Source: Enterobacter sp. C2
Lineage (GTDB): Bacteria > Pseudomonadota > Gammaproteobacteria > Enterobacterales > Enterobacteriaceae
DNA length: 64,000 bases
Direction of reading: 5' to 3'
NCBI RefSeq assembly: GCF_019880405.1
Contig: NZ_CP082269.1
Span: 1,054,001 to 1,118,000, forward strand
Shown here: piece by piece, positions 1 through 9,079 of the stretch
How positions within the stretch are numbered: the stretch's first letter is position 1
Layout: each line of letters opens with the position of its first letter
Translations under genes and position numbers: made by a program
The notes under the pieces: generated by a model
What the model was told of the DNA's origin: nothing
Seen by the model: the letters and a program-made list of their open reading frames with translations, nothing else
Database searches by the model: none

Positions 1-445
1 GCTGGAAGAAAAACAGGGCCAGCACGATCTCGATGATCCCACCCCACAGCGCAGGGCGCCAGCGTTGGTAGCGGACCACAACCGCAGAGGCGATCTGCAG
101 CGCACCGTCAAACAGGAAAAGCAGGCCAAAGATTATCGACAGCAGGAAATTGCCGTCGTGGTTCCCGGCGAGAATCAGTACCGCAGCAAGTGAGAACGCC
201 GCGCCCTTGACGTAGCGCAGGATCCGCTGGCCTCCCATGCCGCTGTGAGCCACCATCAGCGTTGCGCCGCCTTCAAACAGCAGCAGCGAGGCAAAAAGCT
301 CAATAGGGAAGAAGAGTGCGCCGTCCAGCGCGTCGATAAACAGCACCACGCCCGCGATCAGCGTCACCCAGCCGAAACGACGAAGCCCGCGCCAGTGCGA
401 GCGCAGAAAATCAATGCCAAGCAGGATCAGGGTTAGCCGCATCAT
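1..445 (-). CDS. HdeD/DUF308-like membrane protein (partial)
   Basis: This is the N-terminal 148 codons of a leftward gene that runs off the left edge of the window. The start is the double ATG at 445/442; no strong ribosome site precedes it. The visible protein is a chain of hydrophobic segments (LTLILLGIDFL, VTLIAGVVLF, ELFASLLLF, FSLAAVLILAG, IIFGLLFLFDGALQIASA, IIEIVLALFF) separated by short basic loops, the paired-helix layout of the HdeD / DUF308 small inner-membrane family. HdeD of E. coli is linked to acid resistance, but the match here is by topology and general character, not by a specific motif, so the role is open. The C-terminus cannot be seen and a fused domain is possible. Confidence 0.55.
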   Translation of the reverse strand, partial: MMRLTLILLGIDFLRSHWRGLRRFGWVTLIAGVVLFIDALDGALFFPIELFASLLLFEGGATLMVAHSGMGGQRILRYVKGAAFSLAAVLILAGNHDGNFLLSIIFGLLFLFDGALQIASAVVVRYQRWRPALWGGIIEIVLALFFFQ

Positions 446-542
446 AGACGCACATCCGCAATAGAGTTTCCCTATTTATAACCTGGGCACTGGCCGCGTG
501 CGCAATGAATTGTCTATTTTGTAATCGCTGCTGGAGGCTGCA

Positions 543-1451
543 TCACGCTCCTGCTACACGCTGCGGAAAGCGCTCTAACAGCCAGTCGATAAACACCCGT
601 AGCCGATGTGTGACGTGACGGCTCTGCGGATAGACCACGTGAAAAGGATAGGGCGCAGGCCGCCACGGCTGGAGGATCTCTACCAGCGTGCCGTTGGCCA
701 GCGCGTTAGCTATCGAATAGCTAAAGGTCTGGATAACGCCCAGTCCCGCCAGGCCTGCGGCCAGATGCGCGTTACTCTCGTTAACGCCGATACGATAATC
801 GACCTTAATGTCCGTTTTCTCGCCGTTATGCTCGAAGCGAAAAGGGAAGGCCCTGCCGTTTTGTGGGGAGAGATAGCTCACCAGCCGGTGGCCGTTTTTG
901 AGTTCATCCGGGTAGGCGGGGGTGCCGAAGGTCTTCAAATACGCTGGCGTCGCGCAGGTAATCAGCGTTGCCGAGCCAATATGCCGCGCAACGAGGGATG
1001 AACTCTCCAGCGGGCCACCGCGGATCACGCAGTCCACGTTATCGCTGATCAGATCCACCGTGCGATCGGATACCCCCAGATCGATGCGAATATCCGGATA
1101 GCGGGTCATAAACTCAGGAAGGATAGGGATGAGCACGTCACGGGCGGTAGACCCACCGATGTCGATACGCAGCAGGCCATGTGGCTTACCACGGGCGGCG
1201 CTAAAGGAGGTGTCGATATCTTCCAGATCGCGCAAAATGCGGGCGCTCTTTTCGTAGTAGTCGCGCCCCTCGGGGGTGACCGTCACGCGGCGGGTCGTGC
1301 GCTGGAGCAGGCGCACGCCAAGGTGCGCCTCCAGGTCCTGAATCAGCTTGCTGACCGTAGCATTGGGCATCTCCAGCGAATCCGCTGCCCGGGTAAAGTT
1401 ACCTGCCTCTACTACACGGGCAAAGGCCCGTATCGCCACCAGCTGATCCAT
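543..1451 (-). CDS. LysR-family transcriptional regulator
   Basis: A 302-residue LysR-type regulator of usual length. Residues 1-60 form the winged helix-turn-helix (MDQLVAIRAFARVVEAGNFT, then AADSLEMPNATVSKLIQDLE), and from about residue 90 a two-lobed effector-binding domain follows, with RIDIGGSTARDVLIPILPEF at its start and the typical late segment GLAGLGVIQTFS. The N-terminus (one residue before LVAIRAF) resembles the enteric YafC/DsdC-like group that often controls oxidoreductases. It lies 31 bp downstream of a quinone oxidoreductase gene on the same strand, so the two may be co-transcribed. The effector is unknown. Confidence 0.9.
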   Translation of the reverse strand: MDQLVAIRAFARVVEAGNFTRAADSLEMPNATVSKLIQDLEAHLGVRLLQRTTRRVTVTPEGRDYYEKSARILRDLEDIDTSFSAARGKPHGLLRIDIGGSTARDVLIPILPEFMTRYPDIRIDLGVSDRTVDLISDNVDCVIRGGPLESSSLVARHIGSATLITCATPAYLKTFGTPAYPDELKNGHRLVSYLSPQNGRAFPFRFEHNGEKTDIKVDYRIGVNESNAHLAAGLAGLGVIQTFSYSIANALANGTLVEILQPWRPAPYPFHVVYPQSRHVTHRLRVFIDWLLERFPQRVAGA

Positions 1452-1482
1452 CTATAATCCCCGTTTGTCATATTGCGGCTGA

Positions 1483-2523
1483 TTATATACGGTCCGCTGC
1501 TTCATCCTCATCCGCAATTAACACCACTTTGCCGATGTGCGTCCCCTCATCGAGGAGCCGATGGGCATCGGCTGCTTCCGCTAGCGGGAAGGTTTTGTAG
1601 ATTTGCGGTTTCAGTTTCCCGGCTTCGATTAGCGGCCAGACGTTGTCGTTAAGCGCTTCAATTATCTCCGCCTTTGCAGCAGGCGAGCGTGAGCGCAGCG
1701 TCGAGCCGATATGCATCAGCTGCTTGGTTAGCATCGGGAACAGGTTTAACGCTTTAGCCGGGCCTGCGAGCACGCTAATCTGCACGATGCGCCCGTGCAT
1801 CGCCGCTGCCTCATAGTTTCGTGCGACATAGTCTCCCGCGATGATGTCGAGGATAATGTCGGCTCCATGCCCGTCAGTCACCTCTTTGACAATCTCGACA
1901 AAGTCTTCCTCTTTGTAGAGCACCGCGACGTCCGCGCCCAGCTTCAGGCTGGCCTGGCGGTGCTCGTCAGAGCCTACGGTAGTGATGATTTTCGCGGCGC
2001 CAAAGGCCTTCGCCAGCATGGTCGCCGTGGTGCCAATGCCGGACGCGCCGCCGTGGATCAGGATAATGTCGCCAGCTTTAAACTGGCCGCGCTGGAACAT
2101 ATTCAGCCAGACCGTCATAAAGGTTTCCGGCAGCGCCGCCGCTTCGACAAAGTTCAGCCCGGACGGCAGCGGCAGGGTGTTACTCTCATGGGCAGTACAA
2201 TATTCGGCATAGCCGCCGCCGGTAATCAGCGCCGCAACGCGGTCCCCCGGCATGAAACTTTGCACTTCAGCGCCAACGGCAACCACTACGCCCGACACCT
2301 CCAGGCCTGGGATATCAGACGCCCCCGGCGGTGGCGCATACTGCCCCTTACGCTGCAACACGTCCGGACCGTTTACCCCTGCGGCAACGGTGCGGATCAG
2401 CACCTCGTTTGCCTGCGGGCGAGGAACAGGGCGTGTTGTCGCCTGCAGAACCTCGGGGCCGCCGGGCTGGGTAATGTCAATCGCGGTCATGGTGTCAGGG
2501 ATGGTATAGGCTTGTTCGGACAT
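1483..2523 (-). CDS. NAD(P)H:quinone oxidoreductase, zinc-independent MDR family
   Basis: A 346-residue medium-chain dehydrogenase/reductase. Residues 15-125 are a GroES-like catalytic fold with the quinone-reductase signature NGPDVLQRKGQY; residues 130-300 are the Rossmann domain with the dinucleotide loop IHGGASGIGTTA near 156-167. The structural and catalytic zinc cysteines of alcohol dehydrogenases are absent, which points to the PIG3/QOR type that reduces quinones or small enones with NADPH. The start is supported by an AGGAG ribosome site ending 5 bp upstream. Its downstream neighbour is a LysR regulator on the same strand, which could control it. The natural substrate cannot be read from the sequence. 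Confidence 0.9.
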   Translation of the reverse strand: MSEQAYTIPDTMTAIDITQPGGPEVLQATTRPVPRPQANEVLIRTVAAGVNGPDVLQRKGQYAPPPGASDIPGLEVSGVVVAVGAEVQSFMPGDRVAALITGGGYAEYCTAHESNTLPLPSGLNFVEAAALPETFMTVWLNMFQRGQFKAGDIILIHGGASGIGTTATMLAKAFGAAKIITTVGSDEHRQASLKLGADVAVLYKEEDFVEIVKEVTDGHGADIILDIIAGDYVARNYEAAAMHGRIVQISVLAGPAKALNLFPMLTKQLMHIGSTLRSRSPAAKAEIIEALNDNVWPLIEAGKLKPQIYKTFPLAEAADAHRLLDEGTHIGKVVLIADEDEAADRI

Positions 2524-2592
2524 CGTTTTCTCCTGTGGTCTTTTACCTCATTATGGTTCAAGAACCACAGGTGAGTTTGTTATCGCTTGCTC

Positions 2593-3615
2593 TTAATCGT
2601 AATCCACCACGACTTTGACTTTGCTCTGCACCTTGCCAGCGAATACCTTGTTACCGTAGCGCGCATAGCGGAGTTGTAGATTGAGCGGGTAGCCTGTAGC
2701 GTTTGATACGGCACTGCCTCGACTGGCAAGCGTAAATTTCTGGCTGGGTTGAAAAGTAATATCCTGACCATTACTCTTTAACTTAAACCCGACCTCTCCG
2801 GCACTTCCAGGCTGCGTAGCTAAATCGTTTTCTAACGTACCGTTGCTGATATTGCTGACAGGTTCAAAGTGGTAATGAATATTGCTGGTTGCAATGTTGG
2901 TTTCTGTACTGCACTTCAACTCCGGCTGTTTTGATTTTGGAGTGGTAAAACCGTTGCTATCAATTTCATGATAGCTAATATCCGGCGCTGAAATCTCCTG
3001 CTCACCAAAACGACATGTCGTAGGGGTGAATTTGGCGACTACTCTAATTTTGTTTATGTATTGGTGATAGGCGTTATTAAATCCGACATAACAAATACTA
3101 TTAAAGCAAGAGGTTGGCTTGATAATAATGTAATTATCAAGTAAAAATGGTTCGTTAATAATTTTACTTCTTGCAATGATTTCGGTTTCAATACTTTGAA
3201 CAGCATAGGTCAATTTATATGAAAAGTGCGAGTTAAGCTGTATGGCTTTATAGCTTGCAGTGCCCAGTATAGTTTTAGGGCCAGGATAAAAACAAGAGTA
3301 AGCAGGAGGCTGTGCCTCCAGTGATACTTTTAATACCAGACGGTGTATGCCATTTGTAATAGAGTAGTACTGTGCACTGCCCCTGGCAGTCGATAGGCTA
3401 AAAATGTTGGAATTTGTATTTCCCATGAAACAGTTAAAATCAGGAGTGTCACTTTTTAAATTGACTGTTTTGGTAATGTTCCCAGAAACTGTATCAAGAT
3501 TAATCTCTATAGGATCTGATGTTACTTGCGGTTGATAAACACTCCCGGAGATATAGCAATAGGCCTGCACTTGAAAAGCAGCTAAAAAAAGAATGAGTGT
3601 CAGTAAAATACGCAT
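2593..3615 (-). CDS. Two-domain fimbrial tip adhesin
   Basis: Last gene of the fimbrial operon, 340 residues from the ATG at 3615, chosen because AAGGGA lies just upstream and a signal peptide (MRILLTLILFLAAFQVQA) begins there. Residues about 20-185 form a cysteine-containing N-terminal domain (YCYISG, FNCF, YSCF, CFNSICYV) with no recognised lectin motif. Residues about 195-340 look like a pilin domain, with a cysteine pair (TTCRFGE ... LKCSTE) and a beta-rich C-terminal end (KVKVVVDYD). Size, position and two-domain build fit adhesins of the F17G/FimH kind, which sit at the fimbrial tip and bind host glycans; that is inference. The base composition is clearly more AT-rich than in the neighbouring genes, as is common for variable adhesins. 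Confidence 0.75.
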   Translation of the reverse strand: MRILLTLILFLAAFQVQAYCYISGSVYQPQVTSDPIEINLDTVSGNITKTVNLKSDTPDFNCFMGNTNSNIFSLSTARGSAQYYSITNGIHRLVLKVSLEAQPPAYSCFYPGPKTILGTASYKAIQLNSHFSYKLTYAVQSIETEIIARSKIINEPFLLDNYIIIKPTSCFNSICYVGFNNAYHQYINKIRVVAKFTPTTCRFGEQEISAPDISYHEIDSNGFTTPKSKQPELKCSTETNIATSNIHYHFEPVSNISNGTLENDLATQPGSAGEVGFKLKSNGQDITFQPSQKFTLASRGSAVSNATGYPLNLQLRYARYGNKVFAGKVQSKVKVVVDYD

Positions 3616-3626
3616 AGTAATCCCTT

Positions 3627-6113
3627 CTAGCGGCAAATATAAAGTTTGCTTTCGTCGATTGTTTTACCGAATGTGATAGTACAGAAAAGGCCGTGCTGCT
3701 TATCCGTTGCCACCTGAACAGCTTGCGGCACGCTATCGGTCCGAATAAATAGCTGGCTACCCTGGGCGACCACCCCGACGTTCTGCCCTGTTTCATCTTC
3801 TACTTCATAGCCAAAGGTCAGCGGTGAACCGTCCGGGCGTCTGGCTGTGAAAAGGTGCGGCTTGCGGCTGTCGGTATCAAACTGAGCCAGCACAATCGCG
3901 CCACGATAAGGTACAACGCCTTTGCGGTTGCCGTTTAACGCGACGTCGCTTTCGGTGTGGGATGTATCCAGCAGCAGCGTATTTTCGCTATAGGGGGTTA
4001 AGCCGCTATAGATTGCTTTGCCTTTGCTGCTGGTGGTGTTGTGTCTATTTCCCTGCACGGCCGCACCCTCCAGCCCCGGCGCATCAATAATGGCAAAGGT
4101 CTCGGTGAGTGAATGGGTGAAATCAACCCCGCCGCCCCAGGCAACTACGCCGCCCTGAATGCTGCCGCTGGCCTGGCTGTAGCGGTTAGACTGGCTATAG
4201 CTGCCGTCCAGAGTCGCGAAGGGAGCATGCCAGGCGAGGTTCGTACCAGCCGCGGTTTCGTGATCCTGCCGCTGGTGGCTCAGGTTCACGCCGTAGTTAA
4301 ACTGATCCCTGTCGCCTGCGATGCCGTTAATATTGCTGTTATTCGACTGGTAGCCATCATTATCAAGGGTAGTGCTGTTAGAGACGTACAGGTCACGCCG
4401 TGGCGTGGCGATATCATCACCCCAGGAGAAAGGCATCGATAAGTAGATATTAAATCGTTTATCCTCCCGGTCATCCTCATCGTAGGACTGGCTGGCGGAG
4501 AGGGTATAGGTAACGCGTGACCAACTGTTCGAGTAGCTTAACTGGACATCATTGCGAGTTCCTCCTCGCTGCCAGTAGTCACGCCACAGGGCACTGCCGG
4601 ATAGCGAGCCCCAGCCTGCGGGCAGCGCCTGGTTAACGGCAAGCGAAAAGCTATTTTTACGGCCAAAGTCCTTCTGATAGTAGTCGGCAATGTCATACAC
4701 ATCATCATCGTCGCGATGGTAGCTGTTTTTATTGTTTGCCCAGACGTGATCGTTAAAGGTGCGGTACTCTTTTGAAGAGTACCGCCCTGCGGCCATTGAT
4801 AGCTGTGTACCGGTGGGCGACAGGTATTTACTCCATGCAATTTGGTAGCTCTGTCCGTCATAGGTTGCGCCATCATCCTGGCTGCTGTGGGAGCAAGTGA
4901 CGTCCAGTGAGATTGCCCCTATGCGGGTATTCCAGCCGCTACCCAACAGAAAAGCATTATAGTCATCCGCCAGCATCGTGCCGGTGTAGAATGTTATGAG
5001 GTTATTAACGCCGTACTGCCAGCTTCCCTGCATAAAATCTGACTGGTTACTGGCTCCCTCAATATGGCTGCGTCCGGCGGCAAGATCATATTTTACCACG
5101 CCTGGCTGGAGCATTTTGGGCACGCTGGAGAAGGGCACAAGGTAGTGTGTCGTAGTACCATCCGCGTCTTTCACGGTAACGTCCAGATCGGCCCCACCCC
5201 CTGCAAGCTGGAGATCGTCAATAGCAAACGGACCGGGAGGCACCTCGCTCTGGTAGACTACAAAGCCGTTCTGCTCCACGGTAACCAACGCATTACTCTG
5301 GGCAATCCCATGTACCACTGGCGTGAAGCTTTGCTTTGAGTTAGGCAGCATCTGCATATCGCGCCAGAGCCTGACGCCGTTGAAACGTACCGAATCAAAC
5401 AGCTCGCCATCGGTATACATATCCCCGGCGCGCGCAGTGCTAAGGATCTCAGGAATACCGCGCTCCAAATAGAGCGTATTGCTCTGCCATTTGCCCCGAT
5501 CGTCGTCGGATTGGGCATAGTTAGAGCTGGAGTGAAGCTGGAAACCCAGCAGGTTCAGGCCGCTGTTTAAGTTAGCATAGCTGTTCTTACTGGTGCCGTT
5601 TTGTTTGTAGTCGCTATAGTACTGGCTGGCGTAGTAAGAGGTGTAGAAGGCATTAATCCCCCGATCCCAGGTTTCCGGCGGCATATAGCCACGTTCGTGG
5701 GTGGTAACCCAGGCCTGAGGAACGGTGAGTTTGAGCGCCAGCTGGCTCATATCATAGTTAATACTGCCCCCCTGGACGGCCTCATTTAGCGCAAGACACT
5801 CTTCTGCATTAAGATATTTAAAGGTCTCTGTTTTAATACCTATCTGCTGTAGCTGGGAGAGCGATAAGCAGGTTTTAGCAGGATCGTCAGCAACAATTAG
5901 GCTATAGCGCCCACGCCATTCATCATTAAGATAGATATCCAAATCGTACGCGCCGGGCAGAGGAGCATCGCCGTCAAGCTGTAGATGAGACGCCTTCGTT
6001 CCTTTTAACCCGCCATGTAAAAAATGGGTATCGAATGTTTCAGCCCGAGCCGAAGCAATGTGCAAAAGCAAAGAGAAGATTAACCCTAAAGTAATTAGGT
6101 TAAGGTTATGCAT
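3627..6113 (-). CDS. Fimbrial outer-membrane usher (FimD/PapC family)
   Basis: An 828-residue usher of normal family length. A signal peptide (LITLGLIFSLLLHIASARA) precedes the periplasmic N-domain (ETFDTHFLHGG...), the beta-barrel with inserted plug domain (region around GFVVYQSEVPPGPFAIDDLQ, a family hallmark) and the C-terminal domains (FGYEVEDETGQNVGVV, FCTITFGKT). It forms the outer-membrane pore that accepts chaperone-subunit complexes and builds the fibre. The gene starts 17 bp after the chaperone stop, with AAGG as ribosome site, and ends 11 bp before the adhesin start, so the three are one transcript. No frameshift or truncation was seen. Confidence 0.95.
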   Translation of the reverse strand: MHNLNLITLGLIFSLLLHIASARAETFDTHFLHGGLKGTKASHLQLDGDAPLPGAYDLDIYLNDEWRGRYSLIVADDPAKTCLSLSQLQQIGIKTETFKYLNAEECLALNEAVQGGSINYDMSQLALKLTVPQAWVTTHERGYMPPETWDRGINAFYTSYYASQYYSDYKQNGTSKNSYANLNSGLNLLGFQLHSSSNYAQSDDDRGKWQSNTLYLERGIPEILSTARAGDMYTDGELFDSVRFNGVRLWRDMQMLPNSKQSFTPVVHGIAQSNALVTVEQNGFVVYQSEVPPGPFAIDDLQLAGGGADLDVTVKDADGTTTHYLVPFSSVPKMLQPGVVKYDLAAGRSHIEGASNQSDFMQGSWQYGVNNLITFYTGTMLADDYNAFLLGSGWNTRIGAISLDVTCSHSSQDDGATYDGQSYQIAWSKYLSPTGTQLSMAAGRYSSKEYRTFNDHVWANNKNSYHRDDDDVYDIADYYQKDFGRKNSFSLAVNQALPAGWGSLSGSALWRDYWQRGGTRNDVQLSYSNSWSRVTYTLSASQSYDEDDREDKRFNIYLSMPFSWGDDIATPRRDLYVSNSTTLDNDGYQSNNSNINGIAGDRDQFNYGVNLSHQRQDHETAAGTNLAWHAPFATLDGSYSQSNRYSQASGSIQGGVVAWGGGVDFTHSLTETFAIIDAPGLEGAAVQGNRHNTTSSKGKAIYSGLTPYSENTLLLDTSHTESDVALNGNRKGVVPYRGAIVLAQFDTDSRKPHLFTARRPDGSPLTFGYEVEDETGQNVGVVAQGSQLFIRTDSVPQAVQVATDKQHGLFCTITFGKTIDESKLYICR

Positions 6114-6130
6114 GGTAGCTGCCTTGACTA

Positions 6131-6808
6131 TTAATTACTTTTGATAGTTTCGCGTAGATAATTTCCGTAATCGTCAATAAGCGTGACGGCGTACTTGTTG
6201 GCAGTAGATTTGCCAGACAGGTTTAACTTTGCACGCGGTGCCAACATGAGTGTCTCTTTGTTGATTTTTGTCCCGTCGTTGATCTCTGGAATAGTCAGCC
6301 AGTTGGCAGAGCTATTTTCAATGACAATACCGCCATTGACTTTATTTATATGTAACTTTTGAAAGCTCTCTTTATTCACGCCATGCAGGCCAGTGGGGCG
6401 ATAGATAAGCTTAATTCTGTTCTGCAGAGCAAATTTTATCTTATTAGCCTCTGTGTTATTGGCGTCGTTAGGGGGAACGTCCAGAACGTTAAGGTAATAG
6501 ACAGACTCTCGATGCTGAGGCAGGTTTGCCTGCGTAAATTTAATTTTTAACTGCTGTCCGGTATTGCCTTTTACTTTAACAACCGGCGGTATCACCAGAA
6601 AGGGCACCTGCAATTTTTCCGGAGGCGTCTGGGAGTCGCCATCATCAATCCAGGCCTGCACCAGTGCGCTGCGATCGCCCTTGTTCATAAGCTGAACGGT
6701 GACCTCCTTCTGTGCTGCCGGGTAGATAACGCGCGTCCCATAAATATAGACCCCGCCCCATGCAGGTAGCGCCGTCACGGCCAGCAGAGCGGCAAAAATC
6801 CTTTTCAT
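6131..6808 (-). CDS. Periplasmic fimbrial chaperone (PapD family)
   Basis: A 225-residue chaperone with a cleavable signal (MKRIFAALLAVTALPAWG), the subunit-binding strand region (VYIYGTRVIYPAAQKEVTVQ) and the two family signatures, ESVYYLNVLDVPP and NRIKLIYRP, which include the conserved lysine that anchors subunit C-termini. It folds pilin subunits in the periplasm and delivers them to the usher. GGAGAG lies just upstream of the ATG. A strong terminator separates it from the upstream pilin gene, so its expression probably depends on read-through. Confidence 0.95.
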   Translation of the reverse strand: MKRIFAALLAVTALPAWGGVYIYGTRVIYPAAQKEVTVQLMNKGDRSALVQAWIDDGDSQTPPEKLQVPFLVIPPVVKVKGNTGQQLKIKFTQANLPQHRESVYYLNVLDVPPNDANNTEANKIKFALQNRIKLIYRPTGLHGVNKESFQKLHINKVNGGIVIENSSANWLTIPEINDGTKINKETLMLAPRAKLNLSGKSTANKYAVTLIDDYGNYLRETIKSN

Positions 6809-6825
6809 TATTCTCTCTCCGCAAG

Positions 6826-6849
6826 AAAAAAACCGGCAGAGATTGCCGG
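6826..6849 (-). terminator. Intrinsic terminator between pilin and chaperone
   Basis: On the minus strand a perfect 6-bp stem (CCGGCA / TGCCGG) with a 5-nt loop is followed by seven T. It starts about 10 bp after the pilin stop and ends about 18 bp before the chaperone start. Partial termination here would make pilin mRNA outnumber chaperone and usher mRNA, a common fimbrial design. Confidence 0.85.
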
Positions 6850-6858
6850 AAGATAGCC

Positions 6859-7407
6859 TTAGTCTGCGATGACCATGAGGGTGACGCTGGAATTAACTTC
6901 TCCTGCTTTTACTTCAGCACCTGGCAGCCTGGCATACTGTGCAGAGATATCAAATGTATATCTACCGTTTTCATTGAGGCTGCTAGCGATAGCGGTATTA
7001 CCGGTAGTATCCACACGATTACTATTAATAAAAAGTGCATAGCCCACGCCCTCTGCATCATTTGACGTGTTTTTAGTAACGCTATTTTCACCCTGAATAC
7101 CAAATTGCTCGCTAACAAATTTAATTTTTGGGATGGTATTAGCGTTGTCGCACACCACTTTAAAAGGGGTAGAGGCTTTGTTGGTGTAACCTGCGTAGGC
7201 CGTTCCCGGTTCTAAATCTTTTAAGGAGTTAGTACCAATTTGCTGCATCTCAATATGTGCTGTTTGCCCGCTAGCTTCAAAATGGCAGGTTGTTCCTTTT
7301 ATAACACCGTGGATTGTTAAACTACCTGAATCGACCTCCGTAGCAAAAACAGAGGGTGCAGTAAAAGACATCGCTAAAACTGCAGCAATAATAACTGGTT
7401 TTTTCAT
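6859..7407 (-). CDS. Major fimbrial subunit (pilin)
   Basis: A 182-residue pilin, first gene of the operon. The signal peptide is MKKPVIIAAVLAMSFTAPSVFA; the mature protein starts TEVDSGSLTIHGVIKGTTC. The conserved disulfide pair is visible as GTTCHF and KVVCDN, and the protein ends in the alternating beta-strand region (EVNSSVTLMVIAD) that donates to the chaperone and usher. AAGGGA lies just upstream of the ATG. It should form the fibre shaft. As the only shaft-type subunit beside one large adhesin, the operon resembles the four-gene F17 layout more than type 1 fimbriae. Confidence 0.92.
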   Translation of the reverse strand: MKKPVIIAAVLAMSFTAPSVFATEVDSGSLTIHGVIKGTTCHFEASGQTAHIEMQQIGTNSLKDLEPGTAYAGYTNKASTPFKVVCDNANTIPKIKFVSEQFGIQGENSVTKNTSNDAEGVGYALFINSNRVDTTGNTAIASSLNENGRYTFDISAQYARLPGAEVKAGEVNSSVTLMVIAD

Positions 7408-7759
7408 TGCATTCCCTTATTAAGTTAAGATCGAATAAACGTGTCATTCCATTTTCTACTCTTACAATTGCACATAGATTTGCGCATATCAATAAAAACG
7501 ACATATTTTATTGATGTAAAACAATTTATATTACTTATTATATTTGGTGTAATTATATTACTAGGGATCCATTCATTCATTTAATAAATAACGGAGATTA
7601 ACTGGTGTATTTATTTAACGCAGGGTAAAAATACAGAGACAGCCAACATAAAGGCTACATTTCATAAATGTGGAACTACATTGAAAGGGAGGGCGTTTTA
7701 AGATAGGGCGACTTATGTTCAGCGTCAATAAATGACGCTAACAGGTGCATATTGATAAC
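7408..7759. other. AT-rich gene-free region upstream of the fimbrial operon
   Basis: About 350 bp without a credible gene. It is markedly AT-rich between 7480 and 7620 and must hold the fimbrial promoter. I see no inverted-repeat pair or recombinase gene that would indicate an invertible phase switch, and no clear GATC cluster. H-NS binding is plausible from composition only. Confidence 0.5.
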
Positions 7760-7778
7760 GGCCAGGCACTGCCTGGCC
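7760..7778 (-). terminator. Hairpin after the AI-2E family gene
   Basis: A perfect 8-bp inverted repeat (GGCCAGGC / GCCTGGCC) with a 3-nt loop lies 12 bp past the stop of the leftward transporter gene. There is no good T run on the minus strand, so it may act as an mRNA end-stabilising hairpin or weak terminator. Confidence 0.5.
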
Positions 7779-7789
7779 GCAGGTAAGGA

Positions 7790-8899
7790 TTAAGACTCAG
7801 GCGGCTGTCGCCCCTCCTCGATAAACTCATCGTCCAGCTCGTCGGCGTTGCCCTGATGATCTTTTCCGGAGAGCAAATTCCAGCAGGCCAGGAACAGGGC
7901 TGCAATCAACGGCCCAATCACAAAACCGTTAATACCGTAGATCTCAAGGCCACCCAGGGTAGAGATAAGCACCAGATAGTCGGGCATTTTTGTGTCTTTA
8001 CCGACCAGCACCGGGCGCAGCAGGTTATCTACCAGCCCAACGATAATCACAAAGAAGCCAACAAGGAAAAAGCCCTGCCAGATCTGGCTGGTAGCAAAAA
8101 GGAAGATGGCCGCAGGCACCCAAATAATCGCTGAGCCCACCGCAGGCACCAGCGACAGGAAGGCCATGAGCGCCCCCCACAGTACGCTGCCGTCGATGCC
8201 AGCAATCCAGAAGCCGATACCGCCAAGGATGCCCTGTATCACGCCAATCACCACCGTACCCTTTACCGTCGCGCGGGAGACGGCGGCAAACTTAGCAAAC
8301 AGGTGATGCTTTACATAACGCGACAGAGGCAGCGACTCCAGCGCCTGGTTGACAATATACGGCCCATCTTTCAGCAGGAAAAAGAGCAGGTAGAGCATAA
8401 CGCCAAAGTTAATGGTAAAGCTGAAGGTGCTCTTACCGATCAGAAACGCGCTGCCGGCAAGATACTGTCCGCTTTTTAACGCTACCTGTGACAGCTGCTG
8501 CTGGATCTGCGTGGCGTTATTCAAATCGTGATCGGCCAGGAACTGCTGGGCCCAGCTAGGAAGATGGGCGATGAGATCGGCAACCACGACCGGGAACTGG
8601 GTATTGTTGTCCTGGAGCTTGGTATAAACCGTGTTGGCCTCAAACGCCAGCGAGGAGAGGATGATCGCTAATGGCGTAAAGACGATAAGACAGATAATCA
8701 GCACCGTCAGCAGGGAGGCAATCCCGTTGCGCCCGGCGATCCTGTCCCGCAGTCGGTTTTTGAGCGGTTGGAATATTACCGCCAGTATGGCCGCCCATAA
8801 AATGGCCGAGTAGTAGGGGGTGATGATGTTAAAAAACGCCAGCGTAACGACCAGCAATATCAGGATGAAAAAGCCTTTAGTTAATCCCTTAAATCTCAT
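7790..8899 (-). CDS. AI-2E family (YdiK/TqsA-like) membrane protein
   Basis: A 369-residue integral membrane protein. Two early helices (FILILLVVTLAFFNII, YSAILWAAILAVIF) are followed by a soluble stretch about residues 80-140 and a C-terminal bundle with the family's conserved GVIQGILGGIGFWIAG and VDNLLRPVLVG segments. Members are called AI-2 exporters (TqsA) but many transport other things, and some act as ion antiporters, so no substrate is assigned. The tail is acidic (DELDDEFIEEG). GGAGAAG sits 5 bp before the ATG. It is monocistronic, divergent from a cupin gene. Confidence 0.85.
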   Translation of the reverse strand: MRFKGLTKGFFILILLVVTLAFFNIITPYYSAILWAAILAVIFQPLKNRLRDRIAGRNGIASLLTVLIICLIVFTPLAIILSSLAFEANTVYTKLQDNNTQFPVVVADLIAHLPSWAQQFLADHDLNNATQIQQQLSQVALKSGQYLAGSAFLIGKSTFSFTINFGVMLYLLFFLLKDGPYIVNQALESLPLSRYVKHHLFAKFAAVSRATVKGTVVIGVIQGILGGIGFWIAGIDGSVLWGALMAFLSLVPAVGSAIIWVPAAIFLFATSQIWQGFFLVGFFVIIVGLVDNLLRPVLVGKDTKMPDYLVLISTLGGLEIYGINGFVIGPLIAALFLACWNLLSGKDHQGNADELDDEFIEEGRQPPES

Positions 8900-9079
8900 A
8901 TCTACTTCTCCGGTATGTGATGCACTTCTCGAAATATAGAAGGTACTGGACAGATTACCATTTTCAGCTCAGCAACAGAGGCCGTTATGCCCATCGCTTG
9001 CCTTAATGGGGCATTTCTGGCAAGGGATAACAGAAGTGGCTACGCTAAAATAACCCTCCTTTTTTCTGGAAGAGAGACT

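Noticed and set aside
7408-7759. Invertible fimbrial promoter
   Set aside because: No flanking inverted repeats and no recombinase gene nearby.
8987-9079. Upstream start for the cupin gene
   Set aside because: The additional 31 residues do not resemble the family and a better ribosome site precedes 9080.
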